Assembly (NCBI GenBank): GCA_029204225.1
Contig: MU832089.1
Coordinates: 1 to 64,000 of the forward strand
Source: Diphasiastrum complanatum
Lineage: Eukaryota; Streptophyta; Lycopodiopsida; Lycopodiales; Lycopodiaceae
DNA length: 64,000 bases
Reading direction: 5' to 3'
Shown here: positions 35,553 through 47,552 of the stretch, in pieces
Layout: every line of letters begins with the position of its first letter
How positions within the stretch are numbered: the first letter of the stretch is position 1
Made by a program: the position numbers and the translations under genes
Notes under the pieces: generated by a model
Database searches by the model: none
Seen by the model: the letters and a program-made list of their open reading frames with translations, nothing else
What the model was told of the DNA's origin: nothing

Positions 35553-36300
35553 CATTGCAATGTCCTTGACAGAATCAGAATACATTGTAGCCTCTCAAGC
35601 TACAAAAAAAATAATTTGATTGAGAACTCTACTGTTTGATATCGGTCTCAGACAAACTGCCCCAACAGTCATCTGATGCAACAATCAGAGTGCTATTGCA
35701 TTACGATCAATCCTAGCTTTCACTCTAGGAGCAAGCACATCGAGATTAAGTACCACTACATCAGAAGTAGAATACTCAACAAGGAAATTTTGCAGAACGC
35801 ACATGGCAGCTGACATTTTTACAAAAGTGCTAAGTTAAGAAGCACAAAAGAAATTCAATGTTATTTTATGTCTGAAGATCAAGACATTCATGGATCCTGA
35901 TTAAGGGGAGGTGTTGGATTTATATCCTCTCCATCCCTTATCTCATTGCTAATCTAGCTCCATTCACTTAGTGTATGTAAATACTTGTACAGTCGCACAA
36001 GTTTGTAGATTTTTGCAACCGCAAAAGAACCACAACTACAAGGTCCCTTCTTGTGGTCTGTAATGGCCTTCATAAAGATGTTCACTACGTATCGCAAGGC
36101 CCCGCAAGAGCGTCACTTGCGGTCACTAGCAATAGTGAGTGCCAAAGAAGACGGATCGCAAAGGACCCTCAAGAGCATCACTTGTGGTCTGCGCCAGACT
36201 TCATAAGACAAGCGATGCCAATTACAATGCTCCATCGCTCACGTTCTCTCTCCACGATCTCAAACATCGACTACTTGTACTTGCATCTGTCAATGTAAAA
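35553..36300 (+). mobile_element. copia element C1, right part: RNase H end, polypurine tract and LTR start
   Basis: RNase H resumes with ESEYIVASQATKK (about 35570-35610), has a stop, then AADIFTKVLS (about 35808-35837). The tract TTAAGGGGAGG (35901-35911) precedes an LTR that starts TGTTGGATTTATATCC at 35912, like the LTR of element E (TGTTGGATTTACTCC). The right LTR edge is not clear; the sequence to about 36300 looks like R-U5 material. Confidence 0.75.
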
Positions 36301-37440
36301 TGATATATAGATCTTCATCAATGTAATCACCAACTTACAATAGAACTCATACAATTCAATCAATTGAACATCAAAGCGCAATAACGTGTTCTTTTTCTTT
36401 GTTATACAAAGGACTATTTTAGGAAAAATACAATTCTGTCTACATTTATACATGTACTCTACAATTATATAATTTCTGTTGCAATAATTTGAATTGTATT
36501 GTACTGTGTCGAATGCATTTTCATCTTGTTCTGATCAATTGATATTATGTAGATAAAGTTATTCGTAGATTAAAATGTTTGTATGATGGATAATTTTTGT
36601 TGATTATAAGCTCTAGTTCTGAACTGATTACACATCTGCAAAGCACATCCAAATTTTTGTGTTCACCTATGGAACCTATCCTAGTAGACGTAGTGCACTC
36701 ACTGAGGGATCGGTTGAGTCATTCCATCTCGGCTCATTCCGTACATTTATTCACCCCCCAACACAATTTGATCACATATTCACATATTCATGTTGGGATT
36801 TGATCACATATTCATGTTGGGATTGGGTCTTGATGCATCCAAATGCGAAAGGAAACCACAAGGTTTCAAAACGAAAATGAGAGAACTTGGATTATCACTA
36901 GAAAGGAAGGATTGTTGATCTGAAAATTGCTAAAGTAGAAAAAATGCAATGGTACAACACGTTTACACTAAACGTGATATTATGTTGGATGAGGTTGTCG
37001 ATGATTTTAATATACCTGCTCATTGTAAGTTGATGTCAAGTTTTGATCGATTTACTTTAGTTTTTTTCAATAATTTTTGACCCATTGTGATTTTGCTGAT
37101 ATTTTTCTATCCAATGTTCAAGAGTGACAAAGTGTGAAATCACTAACAGGATAATTTGTTGTTGTGCATGCTACACTCGAAGAATTAATTTACAAGGGGA
37201 TGGTCCCATCAGACCTAAAACAAAGGAGAATATATTTTTTGAATCGTATGTATCTTCGTGCCAAAGAGGTCCATGAGGCATGAAAAAGTAGTACCTATCT
37301 CTATCCCTGAGTTAGATTTCCAAGATTAGCCTTCTATAGACAGAATAATCCAAGACCTCACAAAAGTGAAACTATGGCAGGAAATCCAATCATGCCTGAA
37401 ATTCACATTTGGGTCAAAATGTGTTTATACTATGAAAGTA
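36300..37440. other. unassigned spacer
   Basis: No gene recognised. A short tandem duplication (TTGATCACATATTCATGTTGG, two or three copies, about 36766-36826) is visible. Open frames here are short and unlike any family I know. Confidence 0.5.
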
Positions 37441-38108
37441 CTATACTTTAGGACAATAAATGGATCTACAAAAGATCCACAAGAGTGATTGGATGCTTTC
37501 TTAACAATCTAACAAAAAACTAGACACAAAAAAGTTGATCTAGATTGGCAATTTGACAAACAACAAGCATTAACAATCAAAAGCATTGATCAACATTTAA
37601 ATCTGAGCCCACATGTGTGTACTATAGGTTGTAGTATGGCCTTCAAGCTGAGAAACAAGTAGAAATTTATTTGTTTTCATTTGGATCACAAAAACTCAAT
37701 GTACATAGTGAACTAGCTTGAGATTGCCAATGAGCTCCAAAAATATTCTATCTTCTCACTATGGGAGCTTGGAATACATAGCAAAATAGATTTCCTTTGT
37801 GAAGTTAGGTGGATTTCCAACATATAATAAGGAAGTTAGCTCACTCTTCTTGCCCTAAAATGAAACCCTAGCCTAGATCCTAGAGTTATGCTTGGTAGGT
37901 TGCTAGTTGGTCAAATTTTCATCTTAAAATTAGGTTTAGGTCCTATAAAGTAGGGATGACCAGTAAATAGACATGACTAACTCTCTTGACCTACATTAGG
38001 AGTGGGTTGCCATGTGGCATTTTGTCTTTACATGTGTGGAGCCCAATTATACACAATATTTACAATGTTCTACATGGCTAGATTTGCCAAATTAGGCTAT
38101 TTTTCACA
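37440..38108 (-). repeat. 3' LTR of a minus-strand copia remnant
   Basis: On the - strand the LTR starts TGTGAAAAATAGCC at 38108, directly after the purine tract AAAGAAGGAG (38118 to 38109). It shares phrases with the LTR at 21975-22638, such as GGCCTTCAAGC and an ACATGTG region. The far edge near 37440 is a guess from that likeness. Confidence 0.65.
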
Positions 38109-38531
38109 CTCCTTCTTTGGAAATAATAATGTATCTATACACAATTCTAAGACCTGATCTTAACATCAGAAATGAATCATATTCAAGATGACTAATCAGC
38201 CCCCAAAGATAATGACATGATCTATCACCATATCCAAGATAGAGCTTCTTTGATCTTGATCTCCTCCAAGATGAATTGAAGAGTCTTGATTCTTCCTTGC
38301 ACCTTTGCACTTGATTTCTTCCATGTTAAGTGAAGATGCATGAAATTGAAACTTGCTCCTCCTTGATCTTGATGCTTCTCTTTGAAGAAAATCTGATGTC
38401 TCCATGTCTTGTGAAAATCACACTGATCAAGATTACAAAACATGTACTTGCTACTATTACCAAGATTCATCATGCTAGAATGACCAGTCCACAAACCATC
38501 AAAAGTAAGCATGATTTTCCTAATCTTGTAA

Positions 38532-39820
38532 TTACAAGTGATCTTGAACTTCATGAATTAGATCACTAAGACATAAAAACTTGTTCTCAAATGAGTCATT
38601 GTACATCTTATCTTCAATTTCCTTCTTGATGAAGCCCTCGAGTTGCCTCATGTAGATCTCATAGCAAAATGGTTCATCAAGCATTGGAGTAAGAAAAGTG
38701 TTGAAAGTGAATGGTTGAGAATCTTCCCCTTGATTACCTTTTCCAAGATAAGTGAGCCTTGAAGGCTCGGCCCTTGCCTTTGTGGATCTTCTTGGAGCAC
38801 TTGATCTTTGAGGTGGATCCTCCTCAATCCTTTGTTGCTCCTCCTCAATCCTTGCAAGATCATTGACACCAAGGTTGTTGATTTCACTTTCATTCATACA
38901 AGATACTAGATAGATCCAAGCATCTCTTGTATAAACATCTAAGAATGTTTCATGCATCTTATCATCACTACATGGTACACGAGGAAAAGAGTGTACATTT
39001 GAATGAATGATTTTCTCTTTTGCCATAACAATAATAGCATCCAACTTAAACAAACCACCTTGTTTAACACCATTTGCTATGCAATTATCATTCTTCATGA
39101 TGGAACAAACTCCATGCTTGAAGTGAACATCTAAACCATCATCCATTAGTTGTCCAACACTAAGCAAGCTCCTGGTAATTAATGATGCAAAAAGGACATT
39201 GTCTAGATCCATCCTTTTGCTAGATCCTAGACTTAATGAGATGGTACCAACACCATATATCTTACACTCTTGATCATTTGCTAAAGAAAAAAATTTATTA
39301 GCACCATTGAAAGAGTGTAAGGTTGAGAATGTGTCCTTTTGGAAAGTCATGTGGGAGCTAGCCCCACTATCAACCCACCAAGTGTCTTTTGAGTTGCTTT
39401 TGCTTGTTGGAGTGGATGTAGATACCATCAAAGATGAGATCTCCTCATCTTCATCCTCTTCATATGCAAGGTTCCCTTGTTTGTCCTCCTCCTCTTTTGC
39501 TCTTATCCTCTTGTAGCATTCGGATGCATAATGCCCCTTCGTTCCACAAAGAAGCATTTTTGCTTTGACTTGTTTTTTGAGCTTGATGCATCATCCTCTT
39601 CTTTGGCCTCCTTTGGATGTTTCTTCTTTCCATTGGTCTTCTTTTTGCCCTTTAATGAAAAATTGGCTTTCTCATCACCATCATGCAAAGACAAGAATCT
39701 CATCCTAGATTTTGCATGGAGCATCCTACACTCTTCAGCCACTAATACATTGTGAAGTTTTTTTATAGTTGGCAAATTGTCTTGGATGGCAAAAGACCAA
39801 ATTTGCAAAGTCATCTCCTA
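38532..39820 (-). mobile_element. copia remnant: gag end, protease, and shortened integrase
   Basis: On the - strand: gag from 39820 (FAIQDNLPTIKKLHNVLVAEE) with a basic Lys-rich stretch and a frameshifted zinc knuckle; then from 39557 a 341-residue frame with WWVDSGASSHMTF (protease, about 39385-39347), VGTISLSLGSSKRMDLDNV and LLSVGQLMDDGLDV (about 39250-39130). It then jumps to the integrase-RT linker (RIEEEQQRIEEDP, then RRSTKARAEPSRLTY at about 38800-38745). The integrase core and RT are deleted. The frame runs to a stop at 38532. The N-terminal half of gag is missing at 39820. Confidence 0.85.
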
Positions 39821-39985
39821 GACCAGGCCCTCCATTTTCTAGTAGGTTCAGCCTTAGAGGAGGAGATATAGTTCAGGGTTTATTCATTGTGGTTCTAAGT
39901 TAATCCAGGCCCTCTATTATTTAGTAGGTTAAGCCTTGGAGAAGGAGGCTTGGTTTAGGGTTCTTATCCATGTTGTAGTTATAAA
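39820..39985. repeat. tandem pair of about 82 bp
   Basis: Two diverged copies beginning CCAGGCCCTCCATTTTCTAG and CCAGGCCCTCTATTATTTAG, each with AGTAGGTT, an AGCCTTAGAGGAGGAG-like stretch and GTTTAGGGTT or GTTCAGGGTT. No coding role is seen. Confidence 0.75.
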
Positions 39986-41985
39986 ACAAGAGAGAAAGAG
40001 AAAGAGAGTGGATCTTACCCTCAGGAATACTCACCACCATGCCCATGACTGTCTTTCTTGCATCCATATCCATGCTAGTTGGAAATAGCCTTAGTGAGGG
40101 TTAGTTGGGAGAAGCCATAACTCGATCTAGTTGGAGCCATAGCTGGTTGCATGCCAAAGTGCCAACATTGGCGTTGTTGCCGCTCTCTTCTCACTATCCT
40201 TCTTGTTTTGTAGCTTCTTGCTTCTAGTTTTTGCTTTTTTGTGCATTGTTTTGTTGCATACTTGCTTAGTTTATGCAATAATCCTATTTTTAGTTTGTTT
40301 GTATGTTCTTTTTGCTGTTTTCAGGTGACAACAAGCTAAGGATAAGCCGGACCGCTCCACATTTGAGGGAGGAGAACCACCCTCAAGAAAACTTGCCAAA
40401 AAGAGGCTCAAAAAAGGGTTTTTTGAGCAAATCTCACACAGCCTATTAGCAGCTCTTTCAACAATTAAGATCGACCAAACAGGCCTATTCAATCATTGAT
40501 GTCCTTCCATCGCTACTGTTCATGTATGCCTACTTTTCTTAGCTTTCTTATTACTGCTCATTTTCCTATAGCTACGCCTACCAAGTTTCCCCCATATTTC
40601 TGCTCACCTAGGCCCTGTTTGTTGCATCTGTCCTACCCATGTTCTTGCTACTGCTCGATCTTTTTCTGGCTACCCGTTCCTATTGCCTCCCAATATATTG
40701 TGAAAGTGCATTCTAAAACAAGGGACCTGAATGTCTTTTCTTCTGGCATGCACTTCCATATTTTGTCAACTCAATTTGGAATGGATTCCATGAGCAAGAT
40801 AATAGATCCACCTCATAGAGAGCACGAGCAGCTCAGTTTTCGTTCATCTACACATGAGCTCATGGGCTGATCTTTTGACAAAGCGTCCACTAGTTCTAAT
40901 GTATCTTGTTGTCTGGAACAAGACCATGGCACAATCTTCAGCCTTGTGAGGTCTCACAAAGTCTTAGACCATCAAGTTTTTCATGCATAATGCAGACCAA
41001 AATACTACACATCCTGACTCACTTCATCAGTGTGTGATGCATAAAGGGAACATGTGTTTTACGCCCGACCACTTGGACTTCACTATGCATTGAAAACTAT
41101 ACTCAAATGGCTGGTGCTGTGCAGACCCAGTTCTTGTCTGCCCCGTTCCTACCTCCTACACCTGTCACATTTCTGAATTGATCTTCTTAGTTGCTATGAA
41201 GCCAAAGCACAATGTTCACACCTGCAGCCCTTTGAACATCTGCATCAATTTTTCTAAAGATTACAAATCTTTGATAATCATGCTTATGGTTGAGAAATTT
41301 CTCTGTCAAAAATCACTCTTTTGATGAAAAGTATTTTTACTAACTAACAAATTTTTGCATTGCAAGTCCGATGCACTTTTCTATCTAGAAAGAGGCATAG
41401 TTCCAATTTAGATATCAATGCACTTTCTGGAAATAGATAGGTGCATTTCTAGTAGCAAAATCAATGTACCTTCTGCTCTCAGAATGCCCTCAAAAGTAGT
41501 GCATTGCATCTACACCATTTTCTAGGTAGTCCAGACCCTAAGGTCCATCAAAATGGCCTGTCAGATTCTCTTCCCCCCTGCAAAGATGATGATGTGTAGA
41601 TCCGCTCCAAAGAAGTTGTGTTTTTGGCTGGGCGAGTGAGTGTAGACTTGCTATAGATTGGCTTTTGGCTGGGCGAGTGCATGAAAAGCACATGGGTCAC
41701 ATTTTTTTGACTGGGCAAGAAGTACACGAGTAGGGAGAATTTTTTTGGACTTTCCAAACATTAAGATCCACCATTTGGGCTGAGAAAACTGGTATAATTA
41801 GTGATAAATGTCGGAGCTAGGCTATTACACTACTCGCACAACCATTTTTGGCATTTGGAGGTATGAAGATCCATCTTTTGGACCTGTGCAAGTACTCAAC
41901 ATCAGCCACACATGAATTTTAACACTTAGGTCTGATTTTTGGACTTCTGAAGTGCTTTTCAGTACTAACATGATTTGCACAACAG
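39986..41985. other. old retroelement debris, mostly unassigned
   Basis: A possible copia RNase H tail is read at about 40810-40930 (LSFRSSTHELM, then a broken LLTKRPL); it is weak. The frame at 40496-40870 has no other recognisable domain. At 41620-41670 the phrase TTTTTGGCTGGGCGAGTG and TTGGCTTTTGGCTGGGCGAGTG form a short repeat. I see no host gene. Confidence 0.45.
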
Positions 41986-41989
41986 AATT

Positions 41990-42930
41990 CAGGTGTGCGA
42001 GTCATTCCTCAGGTGTGCGAGTCATTCCTCAGGTGTGCGAGTCATTTCAAGCTATTTTTTACCTTCTTCCGATCTGTGAGCGAGTTCCTCACCATTCAAA
42101 CAGCTGTATGAGTACCTCAGGTAGGTTGGGCGGGTAGGTTCCCCTATGCGAGATCATTACTTCAACCATTCTATTGTGCAGGTCATTTTTTGGAGTTGTG
42201 CGAGTCATTTTTGGAGTTGTACGAGTCATTTTTTGGAGTTGTACGAGTCATTTTTGGAGTTGTGCGAGTCATTTCTGTGTTGTACGAGTCATTTTTGGAG
42301 TTGTACAAATCATTTTTGGAGTTGTGCTAGTCATTTTTGTGTTGTACGAGTCATTTTTTGAATTGTGCTAAGCGTATCAATAGTCATTTCTATGTTGTAC
42401 GAGTCATTTTTGGAGTTGTATGAGTCATTTTTCACCGTGTGCAAGTCCTTTTTCACCCTGTCTATACGAGTCATTTTTCATCGTGTGCGAGTAAGTAACT
42501 TCTTGTGTGCGAGTCATTTTTCACCCTATTTGTGCGAATCATTTTGACTTCTTTTTTGCATCATTCAGATCTGTGCAAGTCATTTGACTTGTGTTTTGCA
42601 TTATTTAGATTTGTGCGAGTCATTTTGACTTGTTTTTTGCACCGCTCACCTTGTGTGAATAGGTTGACTTGTTCTTGGTTTTTCAGTTGGTGAATCCGTT
42701 TTTCACCCATTTTTTGACATTCGTCCATCTGTTCCTAAACCAAGAAGCAGGGGTGCGAGTTCGTAAATATTTAGTTAGGTGTGCGAGTGCTTACTATATG
42801 GTGTGCGAGTGCATAAACCCTCAGAAGTTTGTTGTGCACATCATTTTTGAATTGTACGAGTCGTTTTTTGAGGTGTGCGAGTCATTTTTTGAATTTTGCG
42901 AGTCATTTTTGAGCTGTGCAAGTCATTCCT
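41990..42930. repeat. degenerate 21-bp tandem array (GTGCGAGTCATTTTTG family)
   Basis: More than 25 partial copies of a unit close to GAGTTGTGCGAGTCATTTTTG. The most regular part is 42180-42440. Earlier copies read CAGGTGTGCGAGTCATTCCT (42000-42045) and later ones are spaced irregularly to 42930. Translation gives a repeated Glu-Ser-Phe or Ser-His-Phe pattern, which is a product of the repeat and not a gene. Confidence 0.88.
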
Positions 42931-42984
42931 TGGAATCCACACAGACCCTTCTCAACTATAGGAGTGTTCAAAAACTCCCAGAGG

Positions 42985-43020
42985 AGTTTAAAAAAAAAAC
43001 AAAACAAAACAAAACAAAAC
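42985..43020. repeat. A-rich (AAAAC)n run
   Basis: A short A run and four to five AAAAC units just left of element E. Confidence 0.9.
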
Positions 43021-43070
43021 CTGTAGAAATACCTTCAAGTGCAAAATCTTTGATCTTTCTCAAAATAGAA

Positions 43071-43075
43071 CTATC
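43071..43075 (+). repeat. target site duplication of element E, left copy
   Basis: CTATC before the LTR start at 43076; the same bases follow the 3' LTR at 54311-54315. Confidence 0.92.
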
Positions 43076-44154
43076 TGTTGGATTTACTCCTTCTTCTCTC
43101 CTAAATTCCAATTTTAATTTGCCTCCATTAATGCTGTACATTTTCTAACATTGTCGAGCAGTCTGCATTTTTACACGTGAATTCGCATAGACGAATAAAT
43201 GGCGAACAAGTCACGACACTTGTTCGCGACACTGTGCAAGAGACGGAAAGGGACACTACCTTACCAAATGGCAAAGTGCCCTAAGAATTAAGGCACTCTG
43301 TAAATTTTACCTTAAGGCCATCTGCAAGAGTGACGCACCTTTACATCATCATAAACGTTCATCTGACATCACACCCTTTTCACGCTCTCCCTATGCAGTT
43401 GCGCTAACAGATTGGACAATGATGGTAGCCGCCCACGATCTACCACAGACAACACATACACTCTGTACTTTCACATCTGCACACCTGTAGTAATATGTAT
43501 ATATACTGGATACTTTTCATGTGTTCAGTGATGAAGTGATGAATGACGCAAAACGTTGAAGTTATGCTATTTTGATCAAGGAGGTTTCATTTCTCATTAC
43601 AGATAGAAATAAGCTTTGTTGAGCATGCGATTTCGTCCGCTATTGCCTTGTGCTCTACCGCAGTATTGATTTGTATATTTTCATGTACTTAATCTGATAA
43701 TAGCTCATTTGTTCTGCATTCAGATCTATTTCAATGTTGCTATGCTTATCTTTCATTCTGTCTGGTCTTTCTAATTGCTCTTTCTGGTTTTAGACGATTA
43801 GTTTTTTTTTTTCTTGTCTTTCGCGAACAATTTGTGACTAACAACCAGTAGAGCATAGCCTAGTTATTCGCAAATCATTCGCGACAAATTATTTATCTAG
43901 TGCTTCAGCCATTCTAAAGGTTTGGCTACGTAATCTAGAATGGCTATGATTTCTATCACTAAAGTTTCTGTTCATTCTGATAGGCGTAGTCATGCTTAGG
44001 GAGAGAGTCATTTAGATCCATTTTTTGCTGTGCATGAACATCATTCGTTCAAGATTTGTTTCTTGTTCGAGTTTCGTCTCTTATTCGAGACTCGTTTCTC
44101 GTTCGCCGATTGTTCGTCATCCATTCGTCCTCATCCCTCTCTCAAAACCCACCA
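43076..44154 (+). repeat. 5' LTR of element E
   Basis: 1079 bp, TGTTGGATTTACTCC to AAACCCACCA. The right edge is fixed by the primer site at 44155 and the left by the duplication. Confidence 0.92.
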
Positions 44155-44166
44155 TGGTATAAGAGC
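44155..44166 (+). promoter_or_regulatory. primer binding site of element E
   Basis: TGGTATAAGAGC, one base different from the standard TGGTATCAGAGC, directly after the LTR. Confidence 0.9.
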
Positions 44167-44313
44167 TATTTTTGTAGCTTGATTAGCTTCCATAGTACAA
44201 GACTCTACTAGCCGATAGAGTAACTGTCTTTTTGTTCTTTATTTCTTCTAGTATTAGATTTTCATACTTAGGTCACTGATAGTTTCGTCTATCACCTAGA
44301 CTAATTCTTCCAC

Positions 44314-45060
44314 ATGGATTCTCAAGGGAAAGCCAGTCCTCTCATGGACAAGCTTGATGGAGCCAATTACCATCTGTGGAAATTCAAGATGAAAACTGTG
44401 CTAATGGCAAAAGAATTGTATGACGTTGTTACAGGTGTAGAAGGAAAACCCGATGCAGACGACGCAACAATCGCCAGATGGAAGCTGAAGGATGGAAAAG
44501 CTTTCGTGCTAATCATCCTCAACATCTCGGATACACAGATCGGCCATGTATCCGAGGCTCAGACATCGAAAGAAGTCTGGGACATCTTGAGCACTCTATA
44601 CGAAGTGCGAGATATAGCTTCCAAGCTACATCTCAGGAAGAAATTTTACTCCCTCAAGATGAAAAATGGTGATTCTCTCTAACACAAATGGCCGCTGTTG
44701 GATCTGTCATAGACGATCAAGACGCAGTAATGCAACTGCTTTCAAGCTTGCCAAGTTCTTACGACAGCTAGGTGATGATCATCACGACTCATCCAGAGTT
44801 GACTCTTTCCAGAGTCATCACTATGTTGTTGCAGGAAGATACGCGGAGGAACGAAGCCTCAAGTTCCTCAGCTGATTCTCACGCTTTATATACCAACAAG
44901 AGCATGACAAAGCAAAAGGAAGAAGAAAGGCCCAAAGCAATCAAAGCCAGACCAGAAACCAGCTCAGCGCAAGGAACAGTCGAATCCGCATACAATGAAG
45001 AAGCTGTTTTACAGATACTGCAAACGAAACAACCACGAAATTCAAGACTACCAAATACTT
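44314..45060 (+). pseudogene. element E gag and damaged zinc knuckle
   Basis: The Met at 44314 opens a UBN2/DUF4219 gag (MDSQGKASPLMDKLDGANYH, then TSKEVWDILSTLYEV). A stop at 44680-44682 ends the frame after 122 residues. The remainder is read in shifted frames to a zinc-knuckle relic at about 45007-45050 (CKRNNHEIQD), where the first or last Cys is lost. The reading then passes within a few bases to the integrase core (LWSDNGGEY-like, about 45100), so the protease and the N-terminal part of integrase have been deleted. Confidence 0.8.
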
Positions 45061-45209
45061 CAAGCAAAAGGAGACTGGAAGGACGATCAAGGCCCTATGG
45101 TCAGACAATGGTGGAGAATACAACTCTGTCGAGTTCAAGGAGTACTGCCAAAGCCAAGGCATTGAGCAGCAATTCATCACTCCTTACAGTCCTCAGTCTA
45201 ATGGCTTAG
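45060..45209 (+). pseudogene. element E integrase core, part left of F
   Basis: Reads SDNGGEYNSVEFKEYCQSQG (second catalytic Asp) and then TPYSPQSNGL up to 45209. Element F interrupts the next residues, which continue on the right at 51008 with VERKNKTL and the catalytic Glu. It follows the deletion joint after the gag zinc-knuckle relic. Confidence 0.85.
45205..45209 (+). repeat. target site duplication of element F, left copy
   Basis: CTTAG before 45210; repeated at 51008-51012. Confidence 0.95.
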
Positions 45210-45864
45210 TGTGAAAAATACAGATCCTAAGTGGATCTAAACTCCAAGATCATTGGCTTGAATGCTTGCACTCCAAACTACATAAGCTAGGAATTGGCAA
45301 CACATTCTATGCTACCTAGAATGCAAAGAACTTGATCAAAAAGCATTTATCACAAATGGAAACTTCCATAAACATCAAGTGCGGCCCAAAATAGCATTAT
45401 AAAGTCCATAATACATCAGCCTATCACTTTTGGAAAGCACCTAAGATCATACACAATAGCTTGAAGACAATACACACAACAATGCTCTCAATGGAGGAAG
45501 AAACAATGACAATGATCTATTGATCTCAATGAAGCATACAAAAGGTTTCTCCAACCTGTTTTCCACGACTTCCCTACTATTTATGGATGAGGAAGATGAC
45601 TCTCTCTCCTCTCTCTAGAAGGTACTTGACCCTAGATATTCCCTATATAGGAAAAATAGCTAAAAATGGCTTATATGACCAAAATACATCAAAATGGTCT
45701 CATTTTGAAGGGTATGAAGTTTGACACTTCATCATACTAAAAAAATACAGTAAATAAAAACATTGTGGCCTGGTTCACACGTGTGAAACTCCAGAACCAA
45801 AACTATTTACAATTTTAGCCAATTTAGACCTCAAACTAGCTAGGAAATGTTGACAATTTTCACA
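45210..45864 (-). repeat. 3' LTR of element F
   Basis: On the - strand TGTGAAAATTGTCAAC to GTATTTTTCACA, 655 bp. It matches 50353-51007 base for base except at 45828 (A on the + strand, where 50971 has G). An 8-bp terminal inversion TGTGAAAA/TTTTCACA is present. Confidence 0.96.
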
Positions 45865-46297
45865 CTCCCTCTTCAACATTGGATGCTAGTTTCAACATAG
45901 TCTTTGAGCACATTCCAAGATTAGATCTATGCATTAAATATAGGTCCTTTCCCAATGGTTTGGTGAAGATATCAGCCACACACTCCTTTGAAGAGACATG
46001 TTGAAGCTCCACCTCTTTGGCAATGACTTGATCTCTCACAAAATGGTGAGCAATCTCAATGTGCTTGCTCCTTGCATGAAAAACAGGATTGCTTGCCAAG
46101 CTTTGGGCTGAAAGGTTATCACAAAGTATGATTGGAGTCTTCTCTGGTTCCAGCAAGTGAAGATCCAATAACATCCTCTTGATCCAAAGAATCTCCTTGG
46201 TGCATGTTGTTAATGCCTTGTACTCGGCTAGGGTGGAAGATAGAGAGATAGTTGGTTGCTTCTTTGATAGCCATGAGACCACTCCATCTCTATCCAT
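45860..46297 (-). pseudogene. element F RNase H
   Basis: A 145-residue frame: VVSWLSKKQPTISLSS, then CDNLSAQSLASNPVFHARSK and CVADIFTKPLGK, all RNase H motifs of copia elements. The active-site Asp segment (DSDFAGDQMD) lies just upstream at about 46320-46290 in the same frame, without a start codon of its own. The usual residues between DSDFAGD and VVSW (Arg-Lys-Ser-Thr and a short loop) are missing, so this copy is shortened. The stop lies 4 bases into the LTR. Confidence 0.85.
45865..45875 (-). promoter_or_regulatory. polypurine tract of element F
   Basis: On the - strand GAAGAGGGAG ends directly at the LTR start TGTGAAAA. Confidence 0.88.
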
Positions 46298-46319
46298 TTG
46301 ATCACCTGCAAAATCTGAA

Positions 46320-47552
46320 TCAACTCCTTGGTGCTTGCTTTAGCCCATACAAACTCTTTTGGAGATAGCACACATGATTAGGCTCATCATGTGAAACATA
46401 GCCCTCGGGTTGCTCCATGTAAATATCTTCTTCAAGATCACCATTCAAGAAGGCATTAGTAACATCCATTTGCCACATATCCCAATCATAAAGAGTTGCA
46501 AGAGAGATTAGGATTCGAATAGTTACCATCTTTGCCACGGGTGCAAAGGTCTCATCATAGTCAATACCATATTCTTGAGCATACCCCTTTGCCACCAACC
46601 TTGCCTTGTACTTGTTGATTGATCCATCTTGATTTGTCTTGATCTTGAAGATCCACTTACAACCAATTGCCTTCTTGTCCTTTGGAAGCTTTACCAACCT
46701 CCATGTGTTGCTTTTGATGAGTGCTTGATGCTCATGATCCATGGCTTGGATCCATTCCTTCTTTTGAATTGCTTCACCTACACAAGTTGGTTCATCAAAA
46801 GAGGTAAGAAAAGCAAAGTTAGAGTTGTCCACCACTTGCTTTCCTTTTTCATCATAGGTTAGCCTTGATGGCTTAGCCCTTTGCCTTTGAGTCTTCCTTG
46901 AAGTTTGCTTTGGAGTGGCATCTCCATCTTCATCCAAGACATCTTGCACATCATGATGATTAGTAGGCACATCAACATCAACATCAACAACATTGGAAAC
47001 ATTCTCTTCATGAAAGATGACATCCCTACTTATGACAACTTTCTTTGTAGAAGGAATGTACACTTTGTAAGTCTTGCTTACTTCACTATAGCCAACAAAC
47101 ACACCCTTCTTTGATGAAGGATCTTCTTTAGTTCTATCATCAAGTGTGATATTGACAAAACATGTACATCCAAAGATCCTACAATGCTTGACACTCGGCC
47201 TTCTACCATAAAGAACCTCATGAGGAGTTTTACCATCCAAGGAAGCACTTGTCCATCTATTACATAGATAGTTAGCACATGCTAAAGCTTCCCCCCAAAA
47301 AGACTTAGCAAGATTAGCATGTAGTCTCATTGCCTTGGCACATTCACAAAGGGTTCTATTCTTCCTCTCGGCCACTCCATTCTGTTGTGGAGTCCTAGGA
47401 CTAGACATCTCCCTCTTAATCCCATGTGCTATACAAAAGTCTTTGAACCTATTTGAGGTGTATTCCCCTCCATTATCAGATCTTAAGCATTTGATCTTTG
47501 TATTGAATTGGTTTTCCATTTCATTCTTGAACTTGACAAATGCAGCAAACAC
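46320..47552 (-). pseudogene. element F integrase core and RT start
   Basis: A 410-residue frame. Integrase: SDNGGEYTSNRFKDFC (second Asp) and GVAERKNRTL (catalytic Glu), the C-terminal region with FGCTCFVNI and VVISRDVIF, then a linker with RQRAKPSRLTYDEKG. RT opens with [33 protein letters not shown] and MWQMDVTNAFLNGDL, and stops at LYGLKQAPR. After that the reading passes into RNase H with about 230 residues of RT missing. The frame overlaps the previous one by 70 bases and is shifted by one base relative to it. Confidence 0.9.

Noticed and set aside
40496-40870. 124-codon frame as a secreted or membrane protein
   Set aside because: Hydrophobic by base composition, and the end overlaps a weak RNase H relic.
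41990-42930. Possible CRISPR-like array
   Set aside because: The units are degenerate and adjoin without unique spacers; it is a tandem repeat in a plant genome.
44772-45209. 145-codon frame as a separate gene
   Set aside because: It is an out-of-frame reading over the gag and integrase remains of element E.
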